Of a stretch of DNA of 64,000 bases, positions 34,454 to 46,128 are shown in pieces. The number at the start of each line of letters is the position of its first letter. The first letter of the stretch is position 1. Source of the stretch: Pyrenopolyporus hunteri. Lineage: Eukaryota > Ascomycota > Sordariomycetes > Xylariales > Hypoxylaceae. The notes under the pieces were generated by a model that saw only the letters and a program-made list of their open reading frames with translations, made no database searches and had not been told where the DNA came from. The DNA is taken from positions 248,001-312,000 of the forward strand of contig CADCXC010000046.1 of the NCBI GenBank assembly GCA_902806595.1, read 5' to 3'. The position numbers and the translations under genes are program-made.

Positions 34454-36026
34454 ATGGCGGAGCCGCAGCCGAACACGGAGAGCATACCGCAGTCTAGAAA
34501 CGAGGATGTCCTGTCTTCACAAACGGTAAACTCGGGCGGCGCCGAGAGGTCGCTTGTCGTCCATTCTCAAAATCAGAACTCTGGGTTCCTTTCAAGGTTT
34601 CGTTATCATCTACTTGCCGCTGGCTTCGCATTTCTCCTTAGCCCCCTCGCTTTCTTATGGCCTGGCCAAACCCCTGTCGACCCGACGAACTACGCGGAAC
34701 GTACCAGGAGAGTACTCAGGACAACACCGTAAGATTCTACACGTTCCAAGGTTTAAATCTTTGCTAAATGTGATCTGAAGCCTGATTGATGGACATAATG
34801 ATTTACCTTGGCAATTGCGCATAGAATTGCATAATCGCATCTATGACGGCCGGGTGGACCTGACCAAAAAGCTCCTGGGCCATACGGATCTTCAAAGGAT
34901 GAGGACGGGAATGGTAGGCGGCCAATTCTGGAGTGTCTATGTGGAATGTGATGTTCATCAACAGCATTTTGAAGATCCATCCGTAAGTCACTGCCACTGA
35001 AAGATCCCCGGCCATACCACTAACGACGGCCAGTGGGTTGTAAGGGATACTCTGGAGCAGATTGACGTGACTAGGCGGTTTATCAATGAGCATCCCCAGC
35101 ACCTCCAGTACTGTGATACGGCAGCTTGCGCCCGTAAAGCCTTTCGCTCGGGCCGGATCTCTAGCATGATAGGTATCGAAGGAGGCCACCAAGTCGGTGG
35201 GAGCATTGCAAGCATACGACAGATGTACAATCTCGGAGCGCGGTATATCACTCTTACTCACAACTGCGACAACTCGTTCGGGACTTCAGCTTCTACCGTG
35301 GCCGCCGGAGGACTGGATGGGGGTCTGTTCAAACTGGGATATAAGGCCGTTAAGGAGATGAATCGGCTGGGTATGATGATAGATTTATCTCACGTCTCGC
35401 ACCAGACGATGAGGGATGTTCTAAGCGTCGCACGCGCCCCAGTCATCTTTTCGCATTCGGGTGCATACAGCGTAACCCCTCATCTGCGCAATGTTCCCGA
35501 TGATGTACTCCGAACAGTTAAGCGCAACGGGGGTATCGTGATGGCTGTGTTCGTCAACCGCTTTCTCAAGATGAAAGATCCGGACCAAGCCACGATCCAC
35601 GACGTCGTAGACCACGTCATTCACATTGCAGAGGTTTGTGGGTGGGAGTGTGTCGGCGTGGGCAGCGATTTCTCTGGAACTCCCTACGTACCCATCGGAT
35701 TAGAAGATGTCTCAAAGTTCCCGGACCTTATAGAACTCCTAATGGAGCGCGGCGTAACTGACGAGCAGGTCCGGCTTTTCGCCGGGGAGAACATCCTACG
35801 CGTTTGGTCTAGAATAGAACAGAGGGCACGGGAAATCCAAGCTACGGGCGAGAAGCCGGTAGAAGAAGAATACGAGGGGAGAGAGTGGCAAAAGGGGCTT
35901 AAGGATTCCCCCTGGATGTTAAGGGGCAGTAGACAGAAGGCTATCGAGGCTGGAGCTGCGGAAAAACCGTACATGTTTAATGTTGATGATAAGGGAAATC
36001 ATAACCCTGCGGTTAAAAATGTGTAA
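34454..36026 (+). CDS. membrane-anchored dipeptidase (peptidase M19, renal dipeptidase family)
   Basis: This is a zinc dipeptidase of family M19. Exons 34454..34728, 34781..34982 and 35034..36026 give 489 residues. A hydrophilic N-terminus of about 50 residues precedes one helix (YHLLAAGFAFLLSPLAFLW), suggesting a type II membrane protein with the enzyme outside or luminal. The di-zinc ligands are His97 and Asp99 in LIDGHNDLPW, Glu208 in IGIEGGHQ, His in IDLSHVSH and His in IFSHSGAYSV. GVGSDFSG holds the conserved aspartate. Fungal relatives process Cys-Gly or other dipeptide conjugates, and one type (GliJ) acts in gliotoxin-type pathways. The anchor here argues for a surface or vacuolar role instead. 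It is divergent from the ACS transporter, which could import its products (inference). Confidence 0.93.
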
Positions 36027-36851
36027 ATCACCTAAGAAAGCCGAGTAATTCTAGGTTAAACCTAGAGAAAAAATACTACCGACCCACGAATATTGAACCG
36101 TCAAGTATTCCAAAGACACGATCGGAGCAGCGTTGAACTTGCCCATGAGGCACGAGGCCATCTCACATTCACATGTATCAATTAGAAATAAACATTGAAC
36201 CAGAAGTGATGTTTCCCACGTGGGATGTATTCCGTCCCTGACATCTACCGACCGGATCCCCCCCATCGGGTCCGGCTACTAAAAGCGCAATTGTCCCCCA
36301 CGATGGCGTTATTCAACTAGCCGGGACAGCGAACCACGCACCTACCCACCCCTATACCATGGAATAATAAGCACACGGGACTAGGCCCATCAGTATGGAA
36401 ACCCCATTTCTTGCCAGTTCTTATTCCCGGTCGGTCGGCTTGAGAGGCCCGAAGCTAGCACCACTCTCTATCTATGCGTAAGTTCTGAGTGTATAGTTAG
36501 TACCTATGACCTCCGCACGCTTGTTAAATAAGGTAAGTTGGATAAACTGGGGGGGCATGGTCCCTCCTGGGCTGTCGAGGACCTGATAATAGTGGCATGA
36601 TAAGGGGACTTTTGAAGATGTCGTGATTGCGAAATCAAACAGCGCGATATCGCTCTTGAGAACGACCAAGGGGGTATAGTGATCAGTATGCCTAGTTCTC
36701 GGGGTCTCTAGGATAACTACCTTTAGGGAGGGGTATGTCTGGAACCTATTATCGCTGATTCCCCTCCTCTCCTACATATGTTGGGCGTGCTGTGCGTATA
36801 TTTGTCTGCGAGAGTCAGCCAATTGACTTATTGGCTCATCACTCTCTTGAG
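36027..36851. other. intergenic, P450 promoter
   Basis: About 0.8 kb between two genes on the same strand. A CT-rich stretch just before 36852 probably marks the P450 transcription start. Nothing else was recognised. Confidence 0.5.
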
Positions 36852-38641
36852 ATGTCGTCTATAGAGATGCTGCCTTTCTTTACCCTTACGTCTCTCAAGT
36901 ATTTCGCCTCCTTGCCTGTAATAGGACTTCTTATTTATTTAATCCAGAATGAAGTCATCCGGTACCGCAGTAGGATAAAGAATCTCCCCGGCCCTCGAGG
37001 GTGGCCAGTAGTCGGAAATCTCTTTCAAGTATCTAAGAGGCCCCAATGTACTCATATCGGAGTTCCTTGCTAACATAGCCGTAGCACCGCGATGTAATCC
37101 CAGCCGAGACATACCGGAGGTGGTCCTTCAAGTATGGCCCAGTATTCCAGATCCAGCTCGGAAATACGACCGCCGTAGTCGTCAACTCCGCGCGAGCAGC
37201 CAAGCAACTATTTTTGGGGCAGAGCCACGCGATGAACTCGCGGCCTACGTTCTACGTGTTCCACGGGAAGGTTAGCAAGGCCGTGACAAGTATCGGGACG
37301 AGCCCATGGGACGACAGTTGTAAGCGGCGGCGAAAGCTGGCGGCGGGTGCCCTGAATAAGACTCGCGTAGATACGTACGGACCCATCTTGAACCTTGAGG
37401 CGCGCGAGTTCCTAAAAGACTTATATTCGGCGTGCCAGGATGGCGCCGTCGAGATCGACTTCCGCCCCGCCGTGAAACGGTTCGCGCTGAACCTGAGTCT
37501 GACGCTGAACTACGGGACGCGTGTCTCGAGCGTTAAGTCGCTAACTGAAGATCCGTTGCTCTCCGAGATTATCTACGTTGAAGGGGAGATTTCCAAGTTT
37601 CGCGACACCGGTAAGAACTACGCCAACTACATCCCTCTTCTCCGATATTGGGAGCCTGTGGCGGGCTTCCTCGGCCTTAATGCGCAGCCGAAGAATCATG
37701 CGGCGGATATCGGACGCCGTCGGTTAGAATATAATAATATTCTCTTGGAGAAATTGAGAGAAGAGGTGCGGAGGGGTGAAGACAAGCCGTGTATCCAGGG
37801 GGCGGTGCTACGAGATCCAGAATCGGCGAAATTGACCAAGGAGGAGCTAATTAGCGTTAGTTTGAGTATGATGGCTGTACGTTCTCCTCTGTCCTATACT
37901 ATTCGAATTATTCATTAATGTTGGCTTACACATGGGCGATAGGGTGCCGATTCGAATCAACCCACCCTTTCTTGGGCCTGTCTACTCCTCGCGCACCGAC
38001 CGGACATACAAGAGAAAGCCTATTCCGCCATTCGCGATGCCGGCGTCCTCAACCTGCCGTCCAGCGCATACGCTTCAACTAAAGTCGAGTATATAGACGC
38101 TCTCACGAAGGAAATCTCACGCTACTTCGTAGTACTGAAGCTAGCTCTCCCTAAGGCGACTTACACCGACGTGACTTGGGAGGGCGCTACGATCCCGGCA
38201 AATACTTTGGTATTCCTAAACTCTTGGGCTTGTAATCGAGGTAGGTACTTGAAAGTTATTTCATGAGAGAATTAGGAGTCTCTGTGAAGCTGAGTTCACC
38301 GACTTCTAGATCCCGAGCTCTTCTCCGAGCCCGACACATTCGCCCCTGAACGGTGGCTGCTAAGCGCCTCAAACGTCCACGCGCATCAATTCGCGTTCGG
38401 AATCGGCGGGCGCATGTGTGTTGCTTCGCACTTAGCTCATAATGCCCTATATACGGTCTTTCTACACTTAATAGCGCATTTCCGCATTCTGCCTGCCGAA
38501 GGTGAAACGATTGAGGCGATCGACCCGATTAAGGGGCTAAAAGGTATGGCTTTTGTCGGCACTCCGCGCGGGTGGCGCGCAAGGTTCGTCCCAAGGGAGG
38601 GAGAGAAACTCGCAGCGTGGTTAGAAAAATCAGATGCCTGA
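36852..38641 (+). CDS. cytochrome P450 monooxygenase
   Basis: This is a heme monooxygenase anchored in the ER by an N-terminal helix (LPVIGLLIYLI). Exons 36852..37028, 37085..37876, 37943..38240 and 38310..38641 give 532 residues. The Pro-rich hinge is NLPGPRGWPVVGNLFQ, and the first intron joins it to HRDVIPAETYRRWSFKYGP. The I-helix region is reached at GADSNQPTLSW. The K-helix motif is EISR, the PERF-type segment is APERW, and the heme loop FAFGIGGRMC places the thiolate at Cys459. The sequence resembles phenylacetate hydroxylase-type (CYP504-like) P450s, but this is a tentative call without a search. It converges on an SDR gene 196 bases away, a frequent pairing in catabolic clusters. Confidence 0.9.
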
Positions 38642-38837
38642 CGAAGGAAAATTACTTCTTTTTAATACCTATAAGATTAGGTGTAAATTAGATTGCGTAG
38701 AGCTTATATGATCAATAATGAGTAAAAGAATGAGCAACGTGTTTAATTCATAGTTTCAGGGGGTTCTAAGCAGCGAGCGATCTAAGATTACCCATTTTAG
38801 ATAGTAAAAGTCCTCTATAGCACCGGAACTCACGCCA

Positions 38838-39889
38838 CTAATACGCAGATGGCACAACCCCCAACCGTCCTCCGTCCGACACGAGTATATTTCCATTGAT
38901 GTAGGCACCTGCTTTGCTAGCTAGGAAGAGGATCGCGCCGGCGACGTCTTCCCCATCGCCAAGTCTCTGTTCCGGGACAAAGGTCTTGGGAACTTCCTTA
39001 CCCTCTTGATGTTTAAGGAGGGGCTCGGTCATCTCGCTAGGATAAACTACGCGTTTTTCCTGTTAGAAACTGGGAATCTACCGGGAAGTAATGGGTTGGC
39101 TTACATCCGGGAGCAAAGATATTTGACCGAATGTTGTAAGGCACGAGACCGGTGGCAAGCTGCTTCATCATGTGGATCACTGCGGCCTTGGAGCTCGAGT
39201 AGGCGAAGCCAGCGGCCGGGATCCTGTTGTAGGCGCCGATGCTAGCAGTTGCGATCACCTGGCTCCTCTGCTTTAGATTGCCGCGCTTGTTGCCCTCGTC
39301 AAGTAATTCTAGAAACGCAGCCACGGTGTAAAACACGCCTGTGGCATTTATAGCATATGTATTGTTGAATTCGGCTGTACCCCAACCGAAAAGGCGGTTG
39401 CGGAACTCCGAGAGACTAGGGTTAGGCGGGAGGCCGGCTGTGGTAGGGCCAGCTATGCCGGAGTTCGCTACCACGATATTGACATAGCCAACTGTGGACT
39501 TAATCTCGGCGACAATCCGCTCGAGGTCGCTCTTGCTGGTCACATCACCTTGGATTGAGCGAATGTTCCCATGCTTCTATAGCAACGCGCAAGGGATGAG
39601 GGCTGAGTTAGCGGGGTGACTGGAAGCTGAGATAGATGATAGGATAACATACGGCGGTGGCGGCGGCTTTCTCCAAGGTCTCCTTGCGGCGGCCGATAAT
39701 GTAGACAATTGCGCCGTTGCTCTCCAGAGCTTGAGTGATCATCAAACCAATGCCTTCGTTTCATTCTCAATCAGCATTCCCATATATTCGCCTAGGGCTA
39801 ACCAGCTTACCGGTTCCCCCTCCCGTTATAACGGCAACTAGTCCCTTGACACTGAAGAGATCGTTAGGTTCAAGAGAAGGCGACGCCAT
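38838..39889 (-). CDS. short-chain dehydrogenase/reductase (classical SDR)
   Basis: Four exons (39811..39889, 39653..39753, 39105..39576, 38838..39046) give 286 residues of a classical SDR. The cofactor site is TGGGTGIG. NNAG is replaced by ANSGIAG. The catalytic set is ATASIGAYN and YSSSK, followed by SEMTEP and the typical C-terminal INGNILVSDGG. The substrate is unknown. The protein resembles the SDR at 9053..10555 in the N-terminal FS(L/V)KG...TGGGTG segment and in GL(M)I(A/T)QAL-like sequence. They therefore seem to belong to one subfamily. Its 3' end faces the P450, with which it may share a pathway (inference). Confidence 0.9.
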
Positions 39890-40873
39890 ATTTCGGAGAG
39901 GAAAAGTAAACCTTCTCCCTTAGTGTCTCAAAAAATAGTAGTTCTCGGGCTAGCTGCCTGTATTCACTGACAAGAAAAAGATGAGACGATTCACGACCAG
40001 AAAGAGAAATGGGAAGGGCTTTATCGAACGGTGGTGGGATTAACTACCTATCTACCTGGGTACGTAGTAGGTAAGTACCTCCCTACCAATAGACATATAG
40101 CACTCACATACAGCCGGTAGCTCCGGACGTATGGCACCTACTTCTACCAGCTACCAAGACAAGCGCTTACATTAGGTAGTTACCTACCTAGGTAGGTATA
40201 TACGTGCTGCTGAGATGAGGTGCGTAGCTACTAACGTGTTAGGTGATAGTTCCACGCAATAACGCTTATTAAAGGCGGTAAGAACCGAGAAGAAGGTTTG
40301 CATTAGTAAACTAGTAAGAACTGTTAACGTCCCCGTCCCCGTCCCTTACACGGGCATACATATATTCGGTTACAAATCAACTAGAAAAAAAGGGAAACCT
40401 AGCACACGGGATCTCGTGTTACGTGCATACCTCTTATAGTATCATGAAGCATCTCTCTATCAGATAAACCAGGAGTCACTATTCTTCTAGATGGAGATGC
40501 ATATACATATCAACGCACTTCGGACGAAATCACGGAATCTTCCCGTTCGCATCAACTTACATACACCGAGGACGGTCACTTCGGATTGATATTAGAATCC
40601 CGGAAACAATTGATCTAGGAATTTCCATCTATCGCATCGATCGCTCCAATGATACCCCGCAATATCCTGTCGATCTTGGGAAGTCCGTTGTGCGTAGAAT
40701 ACGACGCCAGATCAAGATGGCGGCCGACGTTACGATGCATATTAGTCTGAATAGCCACCATTCCCCAAGAACCTGGTCGACATGGCCTACCCTATATACC
40801 CGGCTATTTATACTCGCGAATCCTTTTCTGAGAAGCTAACGTTGATACGTGATGAATCGTTAGCTAATGCACC
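39890..40873. other. divergent intergenic region, SDR/DUF5695
   Basis: This is about 1 kb rich in CCTA/TAGG elements (40045-40085 and 40174-40199). A short (CGTCCC)n array sits at 40328-40345. Both divergent promoters must lie here. No coding frame is supported. Confidence 0.5.
40045..40199. repeat. cluster of CCTA/TAGG palindromic elements
   Basis: CTACCTATCTACCTGGGTACGTAGTAGG at 40045-40072 has an imperfect dyad. TTACCTACCTAGGTAGGTA at 40180-40198 is a near-perfect inverted repeat centred on CCTAGG. Similar elements recur elsewhere in the window, only between genes. Confidence 0.8.
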
Positions 40874-43696
40874 ATGTTTCATTCCCATACTGCTGTCTTC
40901 ATTGGCATTTTCGCCTGGCTCTTCTGCCGCGTTGCAAGCCAAAGCGACAATCTCGGTCTTAAGAATGGTTACATCAGTATAAAAACTACCAACTTCAATG
41001 CTAAGATCGTTCGCGACGCTCAGGTACTTGCCTCGTTGAGCCCGGCAGACAACTCATTCGACTTCCTGCCGTTTGACTTGATATCGGCCCGGGCCGGCAA
41101 TGGTCAATATCATTGGGGTGACATAACATTCCGGTATCGTGAAAATGGCAACGGTCCATGGGTCGACGGCGACTCCGCCGTAACCCGAAAACCCGTCACC
41201 GTTCTCAAGGCTGGGACCGGAGTCCTAGCTACGTCAAACTTAGGCCCGACCCTTCCCACCACGGGACCCTTAAACGTTACGCGGGAATGGGTCGATGTCT
41301 CGGGCGACTTGGGCCTGCGCTTCACCATTGAGAACTCGGGATCTTCATCTGTAGAGATAGGAAGTCTGGGGTTTCCGGCCGAGTTCAACAGTATCTTCAC
41401 GAATCGTGCTGCGACCGACACGCAGCGCCTGTGTTCGCTGTCTGATCCGTACGTCGGAATGCACGCTGGTTACATCCGCGTCAATCCGGTCCGTGGCACC
41501 GGCGCGGCGCTTGTTGTGACACCTCTCGGAGATACCCCTTTAGAGGCGTACCGCAACCTAGCCGAGCCCTCCTATCCGGCCACAGCCTATGGCAGCCAGA
41601 CGTTCGAGGGGTTCTACGAATGGCAAGTTCTCACCCGGGCCTGGGCTGAGAAAGAGTGGGCTGGTACGCACCCCTGGAACACTCCCTCGTCCAGGACACT
41701 ACAGCCCGGAGAAAAGCTGCAGTTCGGGGTACGCTTCTCAATAGCCAAAGGCGGCGTGCGCGATATCGACAACACGATACGGAAAACTGGTACGCCAGTG
41801 GCATTTGGCGTTCCGGGGTATATTGTCCCGAGAGGATCGACTTCACAACTCTTCCTACAAGCCGATTCCAACCCGGTGTCTTTTTCAAGCGAGCCCGTAG
41901 AGTCCTTAGCCTTTAGCCAGTTGTCTTCCGGCGCATACGGAATAACGCCGTCTCCGGACTTCTGGGGACGCTCGAGGTTGACAATCGACTATGAGGATGG
42001 AAGGACCCAGACCATCCATTATTACGTCACTAAATCAAGCACAGAAACTATAGGGGATCTCGGTCGCTTCCTCACGACCAAGCAATGGTTTAACGACACC
42101 TCGGATCCCTTTGGTCGTGCGCCTTCCGTGATGAGTTATGATTACGAAACCGGTTCTATCGTGACGCAGGATCCTCGTGTCTGGATTGCCGGGCTCAGCG
42201 ACGAAGGGGGTGTAGGCGCGTATCTGGCGGCGGTGGCAAAGCAAGTCATCCAGCCAGATCCTGCAGAAGTGTCGAAGCTCGAGTTATTCGTCGACAAGGT
42301 CCTGTGGGGTACTATCCAGACTAAAGATTTCGCCGTCCGCAAGAGTATATTCTACTACGAACCCTCAAGCGTTCCGGGCTACTCTTATAGTTCCCAAATA
42401 GACTGGTCTAGTTGGACATCTTGGAACAAGAAGTCAGCATACGCGATCGACCGTGCCTATGATTACGTGCATGTCGCGGCAGCGTATTGGTCGCTATACC
42501 GTGTCGCGCGGGCCTACCCCGAGTTAGTGAAGAGTCACGATTGGGAGTGGTATCTCACTCAGGCGCATGGCACAATCATCCGTGGTATGCAGTCCGACGT
42601 CGCATACAACCGGCTCGGACTGATGGGCGAGACGGTTTTCGGGGAGATCCTCATCGATCTTACACGCGAGGGGTTAAAATCTCAAGCTGACGCCTTGACT
42701 AAATCCATGCGATCGCGAGCCGCTCAGTGGGATTCCGAGGAAGTTCCGTACGGGAGTGAGATGGCTTGGGACTCGACTGGCCAAGAGGGCGTCTATTATT
42801 GGTCCAAGTGAGAATACGCTCCCATGGTCCCGAGCCATTGCTAAAGTACCTATGTTGCCAGATTTTTCGGCCTCACCAAAACGACGACCAAGACAGTGAA
42901 CAGCGTTCTGGGCTATATGCCCACCGTCCCCCACTGGGGCTGGAACGGTAACGCGCGGAGGTACTGGGATAATATGTAAGTCCCATGCCCCTATTCCCCT
43001 TATTTTCCATTCCATTCATCATCCTAATCTCTCATAACGCACCATAGCTACGGCGGCAAACTCAAGCGCATCGAGCGGCAAATCCACCACTACGGCTCCG
43101 GGCTCAACTCCCTAGTCCTCCTATCCGCCTTCCGCAGCGACCCCTCGGACACATACCTACTCCAAGTCGGATACGGCGGCGCCAGCGGACCGCTCTCCAA
43201 CATCAACGAGGCGGGTTTCGCCTCCGCCTCCTTCCACTCCTGGCCCGATACTCTGCGCTGGGACGGCTACAGCGGCGACTACGGCCCCGGGTTTCTGGGT
43301 CTGGTGCTGGGATCCGGCACGTACGTCGCGAAACACGCTTCCTTCGGACTCCTCGCGTACGGCGGCGAGCTTTCCGAGGATAGCGGCGAAGTCAGCGTGC
43401 GGACTAACGGGCCCGTCACCCGCCGCGTGTTCATCGGGCCCCTGGGCGTGACGATTAATACCGATGCGGGCAGTATACGTAGTTTCGCTTATGCCGGCTC
43501 TTCGGGTGCCATATCGGTCGTGCTGACACAATTATCTGGCGCTCCGAAGGCTGCGGCGGCGGTGCTGTGGGTTGAGACGAATGTGGCTTCGGTTACGTAC
43601 CGCGTTTCGAGTCCTACGACTAGCCGGGAGCGCTCGGGATGGCGGATTCCGCTGCTGGCTAGTGGCGATGTGGTTGTTGAGTTGGTAAAGAGCTAG
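40874..43696 (+). CDS. large secreted protein, DUF5695-like, possible carbohydrate-active enzyme
   Basis: Exons 40874..42807, 42862..42975 and 43048..43696 give 898 residues. The N-terminus is a signal peptide (FHSHTAVFIGIFAWLFCRVAS). The first half is beta-rich (LGLKNGYISIKT, WGDITFRYRENG, LGLRFTIENSGSSSVEIG, PGEKLQFGVRFSIAKGG). The second half contains helical aromatic stretches (YDYVHVAAAYWSLYRVARA, EWYLTQAHGTIIRGM) and ends in another beta-rich part. This pattern fits a beta-sandwich followed by an (alpha/alpha) toroid, as in several polysaccharide-active families. I recall similar fungal proteins carrying DUF5695, but this cannot be checked here. No substrate or catalytic residue is assigned. 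All splice junctions keep frame. Confidence 0.85.
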
Positions 43697-44198
43697 GTTC
43701 ACACATATCTACATCTGTATTTACATCTACATATATAAGAGCTAGGTATATATACCTATTTTGAATACTGATATAGCTGGCGTACCAAATACCTTGGTCT
43801 ATGACTATAATCATAGTCTTTTTAATGGCTATAAGCAGATGAGCATGGAGACACGAGTAACGCAAAGTCGATAGTATCGTGGGTCTAAAACGGAGTAGAA
43901 GTAAATGAAAATTCCTCTGGTGACTAACAGAGTCGGGTAACGTACGGACACGTAATCATTCGCCGGAGGCGATACCGCACGAGTAACTTTAAACCAGACG
44001 TAGACAGGAGTCTCGCTAGGACTTACAACACAGAGCATTATCACGATGTCGTCCCATGCCTATTGCTCACTTAGGGCGTTTGAAACGTATTTATACGCTT
44101 TTGGACGCACGTTGATTCATCCACATCTATTAACGCCTTTTTTTGCGTCTAACATACAGTGGTATCAGTTAGTCGTGCTTGGTATTTTATTAGCCCGT
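43697..44198. other. intergenic, convergent 3' flanks
   Basis: AT-rich 3' flanking sequence between the DUF5695-like gene and CCT6, including TATATA runs near 43731-43760. No feature was recognised. Confidence 0.5.
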
Positions 44199-46128
44199 TT
44201 ACTCCTCCGGTTCGCCGCCTGGGCCTGGACCTTGTCGTCCCATCTGTCGAGCCTTAAGCATCTCATCGCAGAGCAGAAGATTCGATGCGATACTAGACGA
44301 AGAGGCCACGCAATTACGCAGCACTCGGAAGGAGTCGTAAACACCCTCCAGTGTCGGGTCCATCGGCTGGCCAGTTATCAAATCCAAGCCGACAATGTTG
44401 CCATCCGCATGCTCGTCTTGGAGTGAGGCAACTATGGTAATGTCAGTCTAATCACAACATTAGTGAGGAAGGTAGAAATAACACGTACGTGCGTCTTGGA
44501 TATCGTGGCCCGCATTCGCAGCGAGCGTCTTGGGGATAATCAAGAGCGCGTCAGCGAACGCCTCGACACCCCACTTCGCTTTGCCCTTGACCGTTTTCTT
44601 GAAGGCATCGCTCTTCAGGTGAGCCGCGCAAGCGACCTGGAAAGCGCCGCCACCAGGAACCACGCTCTTGTCCACGATCATGTTGTACACACTGCGCAGG
44701 CCATCCCGAACAGCGTCCGTGACTTGCGTGATGGTGTGGGCGTTCGGACCCTTGATCAAGAGCGTAACAGACTTGGGATCCTTCACTTCCTCGATGAACG
44801 TATATTTTTCCTCGCCAAGCTGCTGCTCGTACACCAATCCGGCCCAGCCAAGTACCTCTGGAGTCATGTCCTCCACACTGTTCTGCGCGGTACCTCCGCA
44901 GATCAGCTGTAATCGTTCCATGTTCCGTCGCTTGGCTCTTCGCAGAGCAAGAATGCCGTTCTTGGCCAATACGTCCAGAGAAAGCGGATCAATGCCCTTC
45001 TGGTTCACAATGACGAAGTTCTTCTTCGGATCGTTCCCGCAGACCTCATTCTTTAGGTCGACTATCTTCTTAAGCTTAGAGTCGACGAATCGGCGCTCAC
45101 TCTCGACCAGCTTCTCGCGTTGCTCCGCGCTAGAATAGAAGAAGCCCGAGTTTATTTCCGACTTTTCGTACTCCAAACTGACGTTCAAAGTTAAGATATA
45201 TGCGTTCTCTACCCTCTTTGGCATGTCCGGGTGCCGGGCACCGTGGTCTAGGGCCAAACCTCGAATGAGTTGGGTGTCTGAAGCGGTGCGGTGCTGCATC
45301 TTCATAATCTCCACCATATGCAGGTCTGGTTTCGAGGGTGGTTGGTAGATCGCTAAGACGGCGTCGACGATATCGGGGGTCAGCTTCTTGGCGAGGCTCG
45401 CGTTGAGCTTGGTAGATAGCGACGTCCGAGCGACGGATAGAAGCAGTTCTCGGTCGACCTCTTTCGGTAGCTTGAAGGAATCCAGGAACTATAGAAACCA
45501 ATATGAGCATGAATATTACGGAACGGCGGCGAATCGTGACGTACCTTTAGGGACTCGTTCTTTGCGATCTCGAAGCCCTCTGTTATGATGCGGGGATGCA
45601 AGCCTTCGGAAATATACCTGTCTGCCTGCTTCAGGAGCTCTCCCACCAACAAGACAACCGACGTCGTGCCGTCTCCACAGATATCATCTTGCGCCGTCGC
45701 GGCTCGGGCAATCATGACGGCGGTCGGGTTTTGTATTTGCATCTCTCGCAGTAGGACGTTTCCGTCTTTTGTAAGCTTGATCTATTCGACGAGGGTCAGC
45801 GTTGATGTGTGTGTTGAGTCGCGGGGTCGAGGCAGCTCGTACCTGTCCAGCACCGTCCACAAGCCTTTATGATGAATATTAGCAAGGCTTCTCAGCATAG
45901 TATAACTTGGTCAGAAGGCTACACGTACATCTTTATGGTACCTAGGGGGCCCAGGTTGGATTTGAGAACATCCTGGAGACCTTCGCCAGCGCTGATGTTG
46001 ACTCGAAGAGCTTCGCCCCGCCGCTTGCCTAGACGTCAGTATCACGATTTCCAAAGTACCCAGTGATGCCTAGCTGATAAACGTACCCGAGACTCGGCTT
46101 TGGGATTCAGAAGCTGCGCGGCAGACAT
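44199..46128 (-). CDS. CCT6: T-complex protein 1 subunit zeta (chaperonin CCT6)
   Basis: This is the zeta subunit of the cytosolic CCT/TRiC chaperonin that folds actin, tubulin and other proteins using ATP. Six exons give 542 residues: 46087..46128, 45929..46023, 45843..45864, 45545..45781, 44489..45488 and 44199..44431. The N-terminus reads MSAAQLLNPKAESR, then RRGEALRVNISAGEGLQDVL, a zeta-specific opening. ATP-binding motifs are GDGTTSVVLLVGELL and, later, the VVPGGGAF region. The C-terminal DLITGQPMDPTLEGVYD ends in a Gly/Pro/Glu tail. The third exon is only 22 nt. The first intron uses the GGCAAG acceptor rather than the CTAG five bases before it; only this keeps frame. Confidence 0.96.

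Noticed and set aside
40328..40345. CGTCCC repeat as a possible CRISPR-like or regulatory array
   Set aside because: Three direct copies without spacers; simple slippage repeat in a eukaryotic genome.
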